64,000 nucleotides of DNA from Sphingobacterium alkalisoli (lineage in GTDB: Bacteria > Bacteroidota > Bacteroidia > Sphingobacteriales > Sphingobacteriaceae), in assembly GCF_005049105.1 (NCBI RefSeq), contig NZ_SUKA01000002.1, positions 310,001 to 374,000 of the forward strand, in the 5' to 3' direction. This document shows, in pieces, positions 50,173 to 60,522 of this stretch (the first letter of the stretch is position 1; the number at the start of each line of letters is the position of its first letter). The notes beneath the pieces are model-generated. The model made no database searches. It was given only the letters and a program-made list of their open reading frames with translations, and was not told where the DNA came from. The translations under genes and the position numbers were made by a program.

Positions 50173-50534
50173 TTATTTTTCAAAGCAATCAATACAAAGT
50201 GTAATTCCGTTGTCTCCCAGCCTTTTCGTTTCTTGCGGCGCGATCTCCATACTGCATATCTCTTTGTATTCGTAGATTCTCCATATACTTATATCATCTC
50301 GATTTATTCCAATCTTTTTAAGCTTGTCAAAATTTGGCTCCAAAATATCCAAAAATATATTTATGTAATCGATCGGAGGATCCTGATCATCATGCTGAAG
50401 ACCATAACCCCACACCTTATAACTCTCCTCTACACCATTACCAGAAAGCATATTAGGTGTCGTTTGCAGAATATCAGTAACAGTATGATATATTTCTGGT
50501 CCCTGAATAGCGATAATATTCTATAATAGTTCAT
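50173..50534 (-). pseudogene. immunity-like gene, 5' part disrupted
   Basis: The 3' part is open from ATG at 50451 (92 codons) and ends ISIWRIYEYKEICSMEIAPQ, ETKRLGDNGITLCIDCFEK, a recognisable immunity-like pattern (W..Y.Y...C.MEF.P.E...L...G..LC..C.E). The same frame is protein-like further upstream (IIAIQGPEIYHTVTDILQTT) but is cut by a TAG near 50521; an alternative start at 50534 would need a frameshift. So the gene appears broken near its start. Confidence 0.5.
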
Positions 50535-50560
50535 CTTCAGCTATAATTCGTGTCGCTTGT

Positions 50561-50720
50561 TTACAACAACTTCCTTTTTGCATTTTCAAATTCTGTCTGC
50601 GTGATAATTTTCTTTTCTTCAACACAAAAAACCTATGTCGTTTTGCCCTAAGTAAAATCTATGTACACCGATTCCTCCGAGGAAAAATGCCAATACGGCT
50701 GCTGTTGTTTTATCTTTCAT
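50561..50720 (-). pseudogene. TM2-SHOCT domain gene with internal deletion
   Basis: ATG at 50720 begins a TM2 domain ([33 protein letters not shown]) then stops. Overlapping it in another frame is a SHOCT-domain end ([20 protein letters not shown] and stop). Intact TM2-SHOCT proteins have two membrane helices between these parts; the middle has been deleted and the frame lost. Confidence 0.6.
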
Positions 50721-50790
50721 ATAACGTTTTATTGGTTTAAACCTACCCAACCTCCCTTAAACCTCCTTACGGTTTTCCGTAAGTTGGGTG

Positions 50791-51333
50791 TCATTTTTCT
50801 TCCCTCAGAAACTCTGCGCAATAGGTACGGACCATTTCCACCGATTCTTCATCGCCTAGGTCTGCTGCGATTTTGTAATCTTGGCAGCCACCTGGAAGAT
50901 CTTTGTTCGTGAATCTTAGCAAACCTCTATTGTTATAAGCGTATACTGACTTCGGATCTATTTGTAGAGCCTTGTTATAATCTGCCAAAGAAAGTTCAAT
51001 GCTGTCGCAGTCGTAATAAGCCCTGCCACGATACGCATACGCCAGTGGATTTTCCGGTTCTAGTTCTATTGCAGCTGAATAGTCGTCGACAGCTTTTTGA
51101 TACGCTTTCAGATCCAAATAGCAGCTGCCTCTCGATATATACGCGTTAATTTCTTTGTTACTGATTTCTATTATCTTGGAAAAATCCTGAATAGCACCTT
51201 TGAAATCCTTGGTGCCGTGCTTATGATTTCCACTGTGATAGTAATATTTCATCGAGATCACGTCAGGCAGATTGCATGATACACTTGTGATGAGCATCAG
51301 CAGAATACAGGTTAGGTAGAAGTTTATTTTCAT
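50791..51333 (-). CDS. TPR-repeat lipoprotein (180 aa)
   Basis: Lipoprotein signal MKINFYLTCILLMLITSVSC (Cys 20). Three consecutive TPR motifs with near-consensus spacing of 34: AIQDFSKIIEISNKEINAYI, AVDDYSAAIELEPENPLAYA, SLADYNKALQIDPKSVYAYN, plus a degenerate fourth. Likely protein-interaction scaffold in the periplasm or on the outer membrane. Its upstream DNA carries the third copy of the RDD-type control region. Confidence 0.75.
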   Translation of the reverse strand: MKINFYLTCILLMLITSVSCNLPDVISMKYYYHSGNHKHGTKDFKGAIQDFSKIIEISNKEINAYISRGSCYLDLKAYQKAVDDYSAAIELEPENPLAYAYRGRAYYDCDSIELSLADYNKALQIDPKSVYAYNNRGLLRFTNKDLPGGCQDYKIAADLGDEESVEMVRTYCAEFLREEK

Positions 51334-51436
51334 ATAACAAAATTTAACTGGATATATAACCGCTGTTGTTTTGTGAATGTCCGCTTCTGCAAGATATTTC
51401 CTTACGTAATATCACCCTATTATCGCATCGCACTAT

Positions 51437-51587
51437 GTCATTCACTCGGTTAGCTGTTAATAATCGTCCCTCTAATATAAAGTTGTTTTTCGATAAATGC
51501 AACTGAAAGAGCTAAATACATTCTGCAAATTTGAAATTATTTCAAATATATTTAATTGGTAGGAGGGGATCTTTACGGGAAACCATA
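51437..51587 (-). promoter_or_regulatory. RDD-type upstream region, copy C, upstream of TPR lipoprotein
   Basis: About 80% identical to copies A and B. Palindrome TTTGAAATTATTTCAAA at 51531-51547 fully conserved. The position of the RDD ATG is lost (CAC for CAT), and no RDD gene follows; instead the TPR lipoprotein gene starts ~100 bp further on. Confidence 0.6.
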
Positions 51588-51659
51588 GGTCGGATTTTAT
51601 AATTCAGGCTGATTTAACGGTAGGCTTTGATGAACTCCATGTGGGCACCGGAAACATTC

Positions 51660-51864
51660 CAGCGCCAGCTGCGAGCGCAGTCGGGAAATGGGGTAATTGT
51701 CATCACCACCAAACGGGGGTAAGTTTAACCAGCCTTTTCAACTCTCGGTCAATAGCAATGTAACGGTTGGCCAAAAGCTAGCTCTCTACTACTATCCGCA
51801 GATGAATACATCGGAGTACATCGATCTGAAAGAGCAGATTTTTAATGAGTCCTCATCATTGTAG
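51660..51864 (+). pseudogene. SusC/RagA TonB-receptor plug fragment
   Basis: In one frame: RAQSGNGVIVITTKRG, stop, then (shifted) FNQPFQLSVNSNVTVGQK and YYYPQMNTSEYIDLKEQIFN. GNGVIVITTK(R/K)G is the hallmark end of the SusC plug domain and the later motif marks the start of the barrel. Only ~65 codons remain. It shows that a SusC-type nutrient-uptake locus once lay here. Confidence 0.75.
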
Positions 51865-52213
51865 AACGAAATTATGGTGGACAGGGGAGCTTTGCAAGTC
51901 GAACATACACGAATCTTCCCTATACCATAACACTATCTACTTCGTTGGAAAATTTTTCTGTATAGTTAAGCGTATACCTGTTACAGTTTTTTGAACACAT
52001 CTCATTTTGCTGGTTCAATCACACGAGACAGTGAAAAAAATAATGTTTTAGCAGGCATAAAAAAGTGGAACTTTATTTTTTAGAAACATCTAGTTAATAA
52101 TTTGCTGGCTTTTTGGTAGGGTGACGTTAATTTATCATGAAATTTAATACCGCACATAGGTTTTGTTTAGAAAAAGTGATATCGTTGTATTGTAATGTTA
52201 ATCTACTGTATCT

Positions 52214-55200
52214 ATGAAACCCCAAATTTGCCCTTTTTTTAGTTTACGTATACTTAAAAAAAACCTAGAAATCTCAAATTTGTTTGCAAACCTCATATTT
52301 GCGAGACAAGCCAAACCTTTTATTTTAATAGTCTTTGTGTTGGTTTCAGTTGGCACTTCGTCCGGTCAAACTCAATTTACTACGAATGTCATCCCGCCAT
52401 CCCCCAATGCAGTATCTTTAGGTAAATATGGGGAGATGCCTGTCAACTTATTTACAGGGCAGGTCCAGAATGATTTTAGTATTTATACATTTTCAGAGGG
52501 AGATATCCATCTTCCCATAACACTGGGTTACAATTATTCGGGATGTAGGGTGTCGGAGCATGCTTCATCTGTTGGTATGGGTTTTTCGCTGGGTTCGGGA
52601 GGTTTGATTACAAGAGTTGTTAGGGGGTTACCCGATGAGGATACTTATGGCATGTTAAAGGCTCCCGCACGTGATGCTGATGTTTCTTACGACAAAAATC
52701 TTGCAAATGATGTAGTTGAGGGTTTTCAAGATACAGAGCCAGATGTTTTTTACTTTAACTTTTTAGGGCAGGCAGGTGAATTTTATTTAACGCGGGATGG
52801 CAATGCAGTCAAGGCTATCCCACTTGTTAAAAGCAGTTTGAAAATCATACCGCCCGAAGGAGACCTATCACTCGGATCCACAGAATTTCCCAGAAACTGG
52901 GAATGGAAAATTGTCGATGGCGAAGGAAATACATATTATTTTGGTCAATCTAGCGACGCCATTGAATATACCAGATTCCTTTTTGCAAATCCCGTATCTA
53001 ACCATTTACATTATGCATCAACATTCTATTTGACAAAAATAGTTAGTCAAAAAGGAGATCAAATCAATCTTAAATATGCGAAATCTGGAAAAATATCAAG
53101 TTTTTTTGAATCCGAAGTGAAATATACGAATGTAATGAATGGATATCCTTCTCCGTGTTCAAGTTTAAATAGTAGAAATACAAATGAATCTGTAAGTGAA
53201 GTTTCGAATCTTGTCAGTATTGAGGGGTTGTCAGGTACTATATATTTTGATGTTTCTTTACGAGAGGATCATCCGTTAGTTAAAAAGCTAGATCGAATCC
53301 GTGTTGTCAATAAATCGGGAGAATTATTGAGACAATGTCAGTTTTCGTATGGTTATTTTTCTGCTCAAAATAACCAAAAGCGACTTAAGTTAAGCTCATT
53401 TACTGAGCTTGACGTAATCGATGGATCTAACAGCAAGGATCATGTTTTCGAATACTACGAAAATAATCTTTTCCCATTGTCTACGTCGCTAGCACAAGAT
53501 CATTGGGGATATTATAACGGAAACAATACTGCCGGAACCCTTATTCCTCAGATCAATAACTGTAATGATTCGACAGGGGTCTTTTATAGATTAACTGGAA
53601 GTAATGCAGAAAAATTTGCGGATAGACGAAGTAACGAGAACTATGGAGTAACAGGGATGTTAAAGAGAATTATCTACCCTACGGGAGGCACAACTGAGTT
53701 CGAATACGAATCACATGACTATGGGCTTGAAGATTTGTGCGAAAGGATCGATATGGGGGAGAGGGAGTTCAGTAGCATCGGACTAGGGGTCTCATACACT
53801 GATCCTAACATCTACAACGATATTATAAAGCAGACCACTTTCACATTGTACCATGCCCAACTTGTAGATGTGCTGCTTCAGGCGCAAGTCACTAATAACC
53901 ATGGCCCGATAAATATGATTCAGGCTTACTATGAAATTTTGGACGGTACAGGGAATATGTTGCTTAGAGAAGGGTTCGAAGATGTATATAACGACAATTA
54001 TATTAGAAATATATACCTTTCCCCTGGAGTTTACACGGTGAGATTGATTGCTGAACAGCCACATTATAGTTTAATCTACCTCGATCATTTTTCAATGAAT
54101 TCAGCCATTACGTATATTCTCCCCGCTTCAAATCCAAATGCAAAGGTTGGCGGCCTGAGAATTAGTAAAATAAAGGACTTTGATGGTAGTGCCAATACAA
54201 ACATCAGATCTTTTAAATACAGACTTGAAGAAGACACTACAAAATCAAGTGGTTTTCTTCATTACTACCCGATATATGCTTCAGGAACCGTGACTGAGTT
54301 ATGTCCTACGAGTAATACTAGTCCAATCCCTCCTCCGGCAAACTGTGCTAGAGTATCTGCTTCTTCTATTTCGCCCATTGGTGTTGTAAATGGGAGTCAC
54401 ATTGGTTACAGTAGGGTTATAGAAGAACTTCAAGGCGGAAACGGTAAAATTGTGTATGAATATTCGTTAGATAGGAGTATACAAGACATTCGGTACGCAT
54501 CTCATACCTACTACCAAAAAGAGAAATGGAAAATGGGAAAACTATTAAAAAAGGCTGTTTTCAATGGACAAGGAGATACCGTTCTTGTTGTCAAGAATGT
54601 TTATGAAAGCGGGAACCATATTGTAAACGATAATTACGTGGTAGGAACTATTGTTAATAAATGGTATCATGCTCTTTTTATAAATGGTACAGTTGGTACA
54701 ATAGGATGTTACCCTGATAAACCAGAACATAAATATCACGTGAATGGATATAGAATATCACTTCAAAACGATTATAGACTGAAATCCGAATCTGAGTGGG
54801 GTTATGTAAAAAAGGCAGATGGTAGTTATGAACTTATAAAGAAGATAAGTGAATTTGTTTATGAGAATCCATCTGTTACTAGTCCTACCGAAATTGCAAA
54901 AGTTAATAGTAATGGAGTGCTTACAACAAGAAGATTTGTTTACCCTTATGATATGGTTCAACTAAATAGGGACCCTAATGGGATATATGCAGGAATGTTA
55001 TCTAAGAATATTGTTGAACCGTTGATTGAGCAGAGTAACTTCGTCGGAAATAACCAATTGGTTTATCGACAGAGAATTGCGTATAATGTGTTCCCCGGTC
55101 TGATGTATCTTCCAGAAATTGTATTTCTTCAGAAGGCAGATGGCATAGAATATGAGGATATTAGATTTTTGAAATACTCCAATAGAGGAAAACCTCTAAG

Positions 55201-55570
55201 CGTGTTAAATCGTGCTATTTTTTATACAAATTATATATGGTCTTACCTTGGTGAATATCCGGTAGCGGAAGTTAGAAATGTTAATTATTCAACACTTGAG
55301 TCATTGCTTGGTGGTCCTGGAAATATTTCAGAATTTTTGACATTGACCCCAAATTATGGACAGATTGAGTCTTTTATTCTACCCTTACGAAATAATAATA
55401 GGTCGATGGTCAGGTCTTTTACCTACAAACCACTGGTTGGCATGACGAGCATGACAGATCCACGAGGGATTACGCAGTATTATAAATACGATGGCTTCCA
55501 ACGTCTGAAGGACGTGCTGGATTTCGAGGACAACGTACTGAAGAACTACCGCTACAAATACAAACCATAA
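52214..55570 (+). CDS. Rhs-associated secreted protein (1118 aa)
   Basis: Long basic N-region then a signal/anchor helix (residues 35-52, PFILIVFVLVSVGTSSG). Mature start TQFTTNVIPPSPNAVSLGKY, EMPVNLFTGQVQNDFSIYTF, LPITLGYNYSGCRVSEHASS is the N-terminal beta-rich opening typical of Bacteroidota Rhs proteins. The C-terminus is one YD-type repeat (MTDPRGITQYYKYDGFQRLK) that ends without core or tip. GC-poor throughout. Followed 40 bp later by the 1524-aa Rhs gene; the two probably form one complex, with this one as N-terminal cap or carrier. Confidence 0.75.
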   Translation: MKPQICPFFSLRILKKNLEISNLFANLIFARQAKPFILIVFVLVSVGTSSGQTQFTTNVIPPSPNAVSLGKYGEMPVNLFTGQVQNDFSIYTFSEGDIHLPITLGYNYSGCRVSEHASSVGMGFSLGSGGLITRVVRGLPDEDTYGMLKAPARDADVSYDKNLANDVVEGFQDTEPDVFYFNFLGQAGEFYLTRDGNAVKAIPLVKSSLKIIPPEGDLSLGSTEFPRNWEWKIVDGEGNTYYFGQSSDAIEYTRFLFANPVSNHLHYASTFYLTKIVSQKGDQINLKYAKSGKISSFFESEVKYTNVMNGYPSPCSSLNSRNTNESVSEVSNLVSIEGLSGTIYFDVSLREDHPLVKKLDRIRVVNKSGELLRQCQFSYGYFSAQNNQKRLKLSSFTELDVIDGSNSKDHVFEYYENNLFPLSTSLAQDHWGYYNGNNTAGTLIPQINNCNDSTGVFYRLTGSNAEKFADRRSNENYGVTGMLKRIIYPTGGTTEFEYESHDYGLEDLCERIDMGEREFSSIGLGVSYTDPNIYNDIIKQTTFTLYHAQLVDVLLQAQVTNNHGPINMIQAYYEILDGTGNMLLREGFEDVYNDNYIRNIYLSPGVYTVRLIAEQPHYSLIYLDHFSMNSAITYILPASNPNAKVGGLRISKIKDFDGSANTNIRSFKYRLEEDTTKSSGFLHYYPIYASGTVTELCPTSNTSPIPPPANCARVSASSISPIGVVNGSHIGYSRVIEELQGGNGKIVYEYSLDRSIQDIRYASHTYYQKEKWKMGKLLKKAVFNGQGDTVLVVKNVYESGNHIVNDNYVVGTIVNKWYHALFINGTVGTIGCYPDKPEHKYHVNGYRISLQNDYRLKSESEWGYVKKADGSYELIKKISEFVYENPSVTSPTEIAKVNSNGVLTTRRFVYPYDMVQLNRDPNGIYAGMLSKNIVEPLIEQSNFVGNNQLVYRQRIAYNVFPGLMYLPEIVFLQKADGIEYEDIRFLKYSNRGKPLSVLNRAIFYTNYIWSYLGEYPVAEVRNVNYSTLESLLGGPGNISEFLTLTPNYGQIESFILPLRNNNRSMVRSFTYKPLVGMTSMTDPRGITQYYKYDGFQRLKDVLDFEDNVLKNYRYKYKP

Positions 55571-55609
55571 TATTAACTAACGAAAACACGATCCCTTATT
55601 GATCAGGAT

Positions 55610-58600
55610 ATGAAGCTACCATCCATTAAACTATATAGTTACCTGTCTCTGCTGTTTGCAGTGCAGTTCTTAAGCGCCGGAGCGCAGACCGATACCCTGA
55701 ACGCACATTTGCAGTCTGGCACCTCGGCTTCCATGATGAATACCGTGCAGGTCTTGCCGGAGGGTGGTATGGTGCAGCCGCTATCCGCTGGTCCACCGGT
55801 CATCAGCTACGGAGCGGCACGTACCTTTGGGGTGAACGAGCAGGTCGACTGGTCACCGACGAACAGCGGTGATGCGGCAACATTCTCGGTCACGGTTGAG
55901 CAGACCCTGGCATCCGGCTATTATAATCCGCTGAATACGGTGAGCGGCGCTGATGGCTCGCTGTATATTGCCAATACGGGTTACCATTCCATTTTTAAGC
56001 GCACATCTGCAGGGGTGCAGACCGTATTCGCAGGGGGCAACAGTACTTCATATGGCTATGTGAACGGTACGGGTACGGCAGCGCGTTTCCGCCATCCTAG
56101 CTTCGTTGCGGTAGATGCCTCTGGCAATATCTTTGTTTCCGACCAGCAGAACCACCGTATCCGTAAGATAACGCCTTCGGGTGTGGTAACTGTATTTGCA
56201 GGGAGTGGGAGTATCGGCTCTGCCAACGGTACGGGTACGGCGGCCTCGTTCCAGTACCCGATGGGGCTTGCCTTCGACGGGGCAGGGAACCTATATGTCG
56301 CAGATGCCTACAACCACCGTATCCGCAAAATCACACCGGCAGGTGTGGTAAGCACATATGCGGGGAGCGGTACGGCTGGGCTTCAGAACGGAGCTCTTTT
56401 AACGGCACGATTCAACTATCCGATGGGACTTTCCTTCGATAGCAATGGAGACCTTTATGTTGCCGACCGTACCAACCATGCCGTCCGCCGGATAAGTTCG
56501 GGCCAGGTGACGACAATAGCGGGGAACGGTACGGCAGGGAATGTAGACGGACAGGGCAGTACGGCTCGCATCAACAATGCGAACAATCTGGTTGTCGATA
56601 ATGGCAGTATTTATCTGGTTGACATGATGAACAATTCTCTGCGTTATATCTCCCCTTCGGGCTATGTTACGACAATTTCGACAGGCGGTCAGTTTACCAA
56701 CCCTTTCGGTATCTCGCGGACACCCGACGGTAAATACCATATTACAGAGAATACGTCCAACCGTATCAAAAAAGTGAATATACAGGCAGCCTATAGCATT
56801 AGTCCGGCACTTCCTAGCGGTCTAACATTTGACCGTTCCACAGGAAAGATCAGCGGCAAGCTATCTGCTGCTACGGCCAGCCAGAGCTACACGGTGACTG
56901 CGCGAAATTCCAGCGGGACTGCCACTTCGATCCTCACTTTTTCAGTGGGCGGTTCTTCGGGAGGTACCAATTTCGGCAGCAGCGACCAGAACTATATCTT
57001 GGAGACCGTACCTAGACGCGCTTATAAGAGTGTCGAGGCAATGTCCGGCAAACCCGTTGACTCGGTGAGCCGGAGCATCCAGTATTTTGACGGACTGGGC
57101 AGGCCCATGCAGTCTCTACAGTGGCAGGCCAGTCCGGCAAAGAAAGATATTATCCAGCATATCGAGTACGACGGTTTCGGCCGCGAAAGTAAAAAATACC
57201 TTCCGTATGCAGCTAGCTCGCTACATACCGGTAACAACGACATCAGTTACAAGGCGGCTGCCAAAACCCACCAGACGGCCTACTACGCCACTACCGGTAG
57301 CTGGGACAGCCATGTAAAGAAAACGGCACAGCCGTATTCCCAGACGGTATTCGAGAACAGCCCGCTGAACCGCGTACTGGAACAGGGAGCCCCTGGGCAG
57401 GCGTGGCAGCCGGCAGCAGACCGAGGCACCGTCACCACGGCATCGTCTACGGGCCATACGGTTGCCATGGAGTACGGTACGAATGTAGCGGGCGATGTCC
57501 GCCTGTGGACCATCAATGCCAATAACCTGGGGGCCAGCGGGACACCCTATTACGCAGCAGGTAAACTGTACAGGACCGTTACAAAAGACGAGAACTGGGT
57601 AACGGCCAATGGAAAGGGCGGCACAGTGGAGGAATATAAGGACTTTGAAGACCGTGTGGTACTGAAACGGGTATGGAAGAGCAATACCGAGGCGCTTAAC
57701 ACCTACTATGTGTATGATGACTTCGGCGACCTGCGCTATGTAATCCCGCCGGGCTATACGACCTTTACTGTAACCGATAACAGCACCGATTTCAATGAGC
57801 AGGTGTATGCCTACAGATACGACGGCAGGCGGAGGCTCGTCGAGAAGAAGGTGCCCGGGAAATATTGGGAATATATTGTCTACAACAGGAACGACCAGCC
57901 CATCCTGACACAGGATTCGGTGCAGCGTGCGGCCAAGAAATGGAGCTATACGAAGTACGATGCTTTCGGCCGTATTGCCTCTACGGGGATCTACACCAAC
58001 GTGAACCCGGCTACGCGCAAACAGGTACAGGCATGGGCCGATCTGAAGGTGCCGCAGTGGGAAGACCGTATCGGCACGGCGAACTATACGTTGAAAAGCT
58101 TCCCGGACACCCTTGCGCGTCTGCAGGAACTTACGGTCAGCTATTACGATGATTATACCTTTGCAAATGCCGCCACACTTCCCGAGCAGGGGATAACAAA
58201 AAGTCTGAAAATAAAGACACTGCTTACGGGTATGAAAGTAAGCAAGGACGACGGAACGGCTCCGCTGCTTACGGTGAACTACTACGATGACAGGGCCCAA
58301 CTTATCCAATCGGTATCGCAGAACCATTTAAATGGTACCGACCGTGTCACCAACGAATATTCCTTTGTTGGCGAACTGACCAAAAGTACGCGTGTGCACA
58401 TGGCAAAAGGTGTTACCACCACGGTAGTCACCACGAACAGTTACGACCATGTGGGCAGATTAACGGCGAGCAAACATTATATCAATGACCCACTGAAAGA
58501 AGTAACCCTTGCCAAGAACGAATACAACGAGATCGGGCAATTGAAGAAGAAATCGGTTGGCGGAGATAAGGCCGGAGCCAACTACCATACCGCAGTGGAC

Positions 58601-60184
58601 TATGCCTACAACGAACGAGGCTGGGCGACAGGTGCAAGCTCCCCGCAGTTCACCTATCAGCTGAACTACAATGTCAACAGTGCGGGGACTACCCTTGGCA
58701 ACGCCCAGTATAACGGCAATATCGCCCAGCAGCTCTGGGGGCATGGTGCTGCTACGAACAGTACGTTCAGCTATGCATACGACAGGCTCAACCGGCTGAC
58801 CAATGGAACGAGCACGGGAACAACAGTCATGATCGAAGCACTGACCTACGATGATATGGGCAATATCAGGACCCTTGCACGTAATACTGGAAATACGACA
58901 GCGACCACATCGACGACCTATACGTACAATAACAGCAATAAAAGCAACAGGCTGGCCAGCCTTTCGGGCAATGCGAACAGCTATCTCTACGATGCCAACG
59001 GCAATGCCACAAGGGACCGTACAGGTATGACGGTTCGTTACAACCACCTGAGCCTGCCGGATTCGGTTTACAATGCTTCGGTGCGGGTCGGTTACCTTTA
59101 CGATGCGATGGGCGCCAAGCTGCGCAAATACTCCAACCAGGGTGGAAACAGGGATTACGTCGGAGGTATAGAGTATAACGGGAACAACATCGAACTGATC
59201 CATATGGGCGAAGGCGTGGCGTACCGCAATACGTCCACCAATACATATACGTACCGTTACAACCTGACGGATCATCTGGGCAATGTGAGGTCTACGGTGT
59301 ACCGTAACCCGGCGAACAATAATGCGGTGGAGGTACTGCAGAAAGATGATTACTATCCATTCGGCAAGCAGCGTGTTGTGGCTGCGGGGAATAATAAGTA
59401 TCTTTACAATGGCAAGGAAATCCAGGGCGAGCTTGGGGGACAGTACGATTATGGAGCTAGGTTCTACGATGCGGAAATAGGACGATGGAATGTGGTGGAT
59501 CCGATGGCGGAGCACCCAAACCAAGTTGATAAGTCGCCATACAGTGCATTTTGGAACAACCCCATTGTGTATGACGACCCAGACGGTCAATGTCCTTTCT
59601 GTCCTTGGTTGGATGCTGTTGTAGATGTTGGCTTTGTATTGTATGATGTTGGAGTTTTAGTACACGAAAAAGTTACCACAGGTTCTACCAGCGGCGCAAA
59701 TTGGGCGGCTCTTGGTGCTGATGGTGCTTCTATTCTTGTGCCAATGTCTGTCGGGGCGGGGGCAGCAGTTAGAGCGGGTGTTAAAGCGATTAATAAAGCA
59801 GATAATGCAGTAGATGCCGTGAAAACAACTTCAAAAGTTGTTGAGAATGCCAAACAAGGAAAGCAATTTGAAGGTGTTGTTACAGATAATCTTAAAAAGA
59901 CAGGTCATAAAAATGTAGCTGAGCAGGTAACAATAAAGGCTGAAAATGGAGTAAAAACCAGGGTTGATGTTGCAAGTAAGGATCCAAGTGGAAAAGTAAA
60001 ATTAACGGAAGCAAAATCTTCACAAACAGCACCTTTAACTAAAAATCAAAAATCAGCATTCCCCTCTATTGAAGAAAAAGGTGGTACGGTTGTAGGTAAA
60101 GGTAAACCCGGTTTTGAAGGAGGCACAAAAATACCGCCTACAAAAGTTGATATTGTTAGACCAAAGAAGGAGATAAATCAGTAA
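55610..60184 (+). CDS. Rhs toxin with NHL propeller, DUF6443, Rhs core and nuclease tip (1524 aa)
   Basis: Signal peptide ending near residue 25 (VQFLSAGAQT). NHL repeats about 90-385 (repeating NHRIRKITP.GVV and GNLYVAD). Small sandwich domain 390-450. DUF6443 from ~464 (YFDGLGRPMQSLQWQASPAK). YD repeats to ~1210. Rhs core: [34 protein letters not shown], ending NNPIVYDDPDG (~1327). Variable tip 1328-1524: a hydrophobic pre-toxin segment then a REase-fold nuclease (E of GKQFEG ~1420, RVDVAS ~1451, LTEAKSS ~1468, LTKNQ ~1475). GC-rich core, AT-rich tip. Confidence 0.85.
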   Translation: MKLPSIKLYSYLSLLFAVQFLSAGAQTDTLNAHLQSGTSASMMNTVQVLPEGGMVQPLSAGPPVISYGAARTFGVNEQVDWSPTNSGDAATFSVTVEQTLASGYYNPLNTVSGADGSLYIANTGYHSIFKRTSAGVQTVFAGGNSTSYGYVNGTGTAARFRHPSFVAVDASGNIFVSDQQNHRIRKITPSGVVTVFAGSGSIGSANGTGTAASFQYPMGLAFDGAGNLYVADAYNHRIRKITPAGVVSTYAGSGTAGLQNGALLTARFNYPMGLSFDSNGDLYVADRTNHAVRRISSGQVTTIAGNGTAGNVDGQGSTARINNANNLVVDNGSIYLVDMMNNSLRYISPSGYVTTISTGGQFTNPFGISRTPDGKYHITENTSNRIKKVNIQAAYSISPALPSGLTFDRSTGKISGKLSAATASQSYTVTARNSSGTATSILTFSVGGSSGGTNFGSSDQNYILETVPRRAYKSVEAMSGKPVDSVSRSIQYFDGLGRPMQSLQWQASPAKKDIIQHIEYDGFGRESKKYLPYAASSLHTGNNDISYKAAAKTHQTAYYATTGSWDSHVKKTAQPYSQTVFENSPLNRVLEQGAPGQAWQPAADRGTVTTASSTGHTVAMEYGTNVAGDVRLWTINANNLGASGTPYYAAGKLYRTVTKDENWVTANGKGGTVEEYKDFEDRVVLKRVWKSNTEALNTYYVYDDFGDLRYVIPPGYTTFTVTDNSTDFNEQVYAYRYDGRRRLVEKKVPGKYWEYIVYNRNDQPILTQDSVQRAAKKWSYTKYDAFGRIASTGIYTNVNPATRKQVQAWADLKVPQWEDRIGTANYTLKSFPDTLARLQELTVSYYDDYTFANAATLPEQGITKSLKIKTLLTGMKVSKDDGTAPLLTVNYYDDRAQLIQSVSQNHLNGTDRVTNEYSFVGELTKSTRVHMAKGVTTTVVTTNSYDHVGRLTASKHYINDPLKEVTLAKNEYNEIGQLKKKSVGGDKAGANYHTAVDYAYNERGWATGASSPQFTYQLNYNVNSAGTTLGNAQYNGNIAQQLWGHGAATNSTFSYAYDRLNRLTNGTSTGTTVMIEALTYDDMGNIRTLARNTGNTTATTSTTYTYNNSNKSNRLASLSGNANSYLYDANGNATRDRTGMTVRYNHLSLPDSVYNASVRVGYLYDAMGAKLRKYSNQGGNRDYVGGIEYNGNNIELIHMGEGVAYRNTSTNTYTYRYNLTDHLGNVRSTVYRNPANNNAVEVLQKDDYYPFGKQRVVAAGNNKYLYNGKEIQGELGGQYDYGARFYDAEIGRWNVVDPMAEHPNQVDKSPYSAFWNNPIVYDDPDGQCPFCPWLDAVVDVGFVLYDVGVLVHEKVTTGSTSGANWAALGADGASILVPMSVGAGAAVRAGVKAINKADNAVDAVKTTSKVVENAKQGKQFEGVVTDNLKKTGHKNVAEQVTIKAENGVKTRVDVASKDPSGKVKLTEAKSSQTAPLTKNQKSAFPSIEEKGGTVVGKGKPGFEGGTKIPPTKVDIVRPKKEINQ

Positions 60185-60195
60185 AATTTTATAGA

Positions 60196-60522
60196 ATGTC
60201 AGTCGAGAATAGCAAAGTAATTGATACAATAAGCATTAACCAAAAAAATGTGGTTGTGCTAACGATATCAGACCATTTAGAATGGGATGACGAAAATGAA
60301 CATTTAGTTTTATTGCAAGATAAGATTAACGCCTACTTAGAAGTAATTGAAAGTGGGGAAATATATGAAAGTTATCCCGATGCAAAGGGTAAGGGATTTC
60401 AAATTGGTATAGCGTTTAAGTTTTCACCCAATGATACAGCTATTGACTTTTTGGAAAAAGTAGAAGAGATTTTAGCACAGTCAGGTTATGAATTAGATTA
60501 TTACCATTTAGACAATGCCTAA
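60196..60522 (+). CDS. DUF6572 immunity protein for the Rhs nuclease tip
   Basis: 108 aa. Reads KVIDTISINQKNVVVLTISD, HLEWDDENEHLVLLQDKINA, YLEVIESGEIYESYPDAKGK: the DUF6572 pattern (V.D.I......V.L.I.DHL.WD...HL..LQ.K.N.YL.FIESGE). Starts 11 bp after the Rhs stop, exactly where a cognate immunity gene belongs, and shares the tip's low GC. Likely binds and inhibits the tip nuclease in the cytoplasm. Confidence 0.8.
   Translation: MSVENSKVIDTISINQKNVVVLTISDHLEWDDENEHLVLLQDKINAYLEVIESGEIYESYPDAKGKGFQIGIAFKFSPNDTAIDFLEKVEEILAQSGYELDYYHLDNA

Noticed and set aside
57221..59590. Long minus-strand open frames (368 and 376 codons) opposite the Rhs gene
   Set aside because: They are antisense frames opened by the GC-rich, repetitive Rhs codons; no signal, domain or sensible composition (runs of V, I, R, H), while the plus strand codes a clear Rhs protein.
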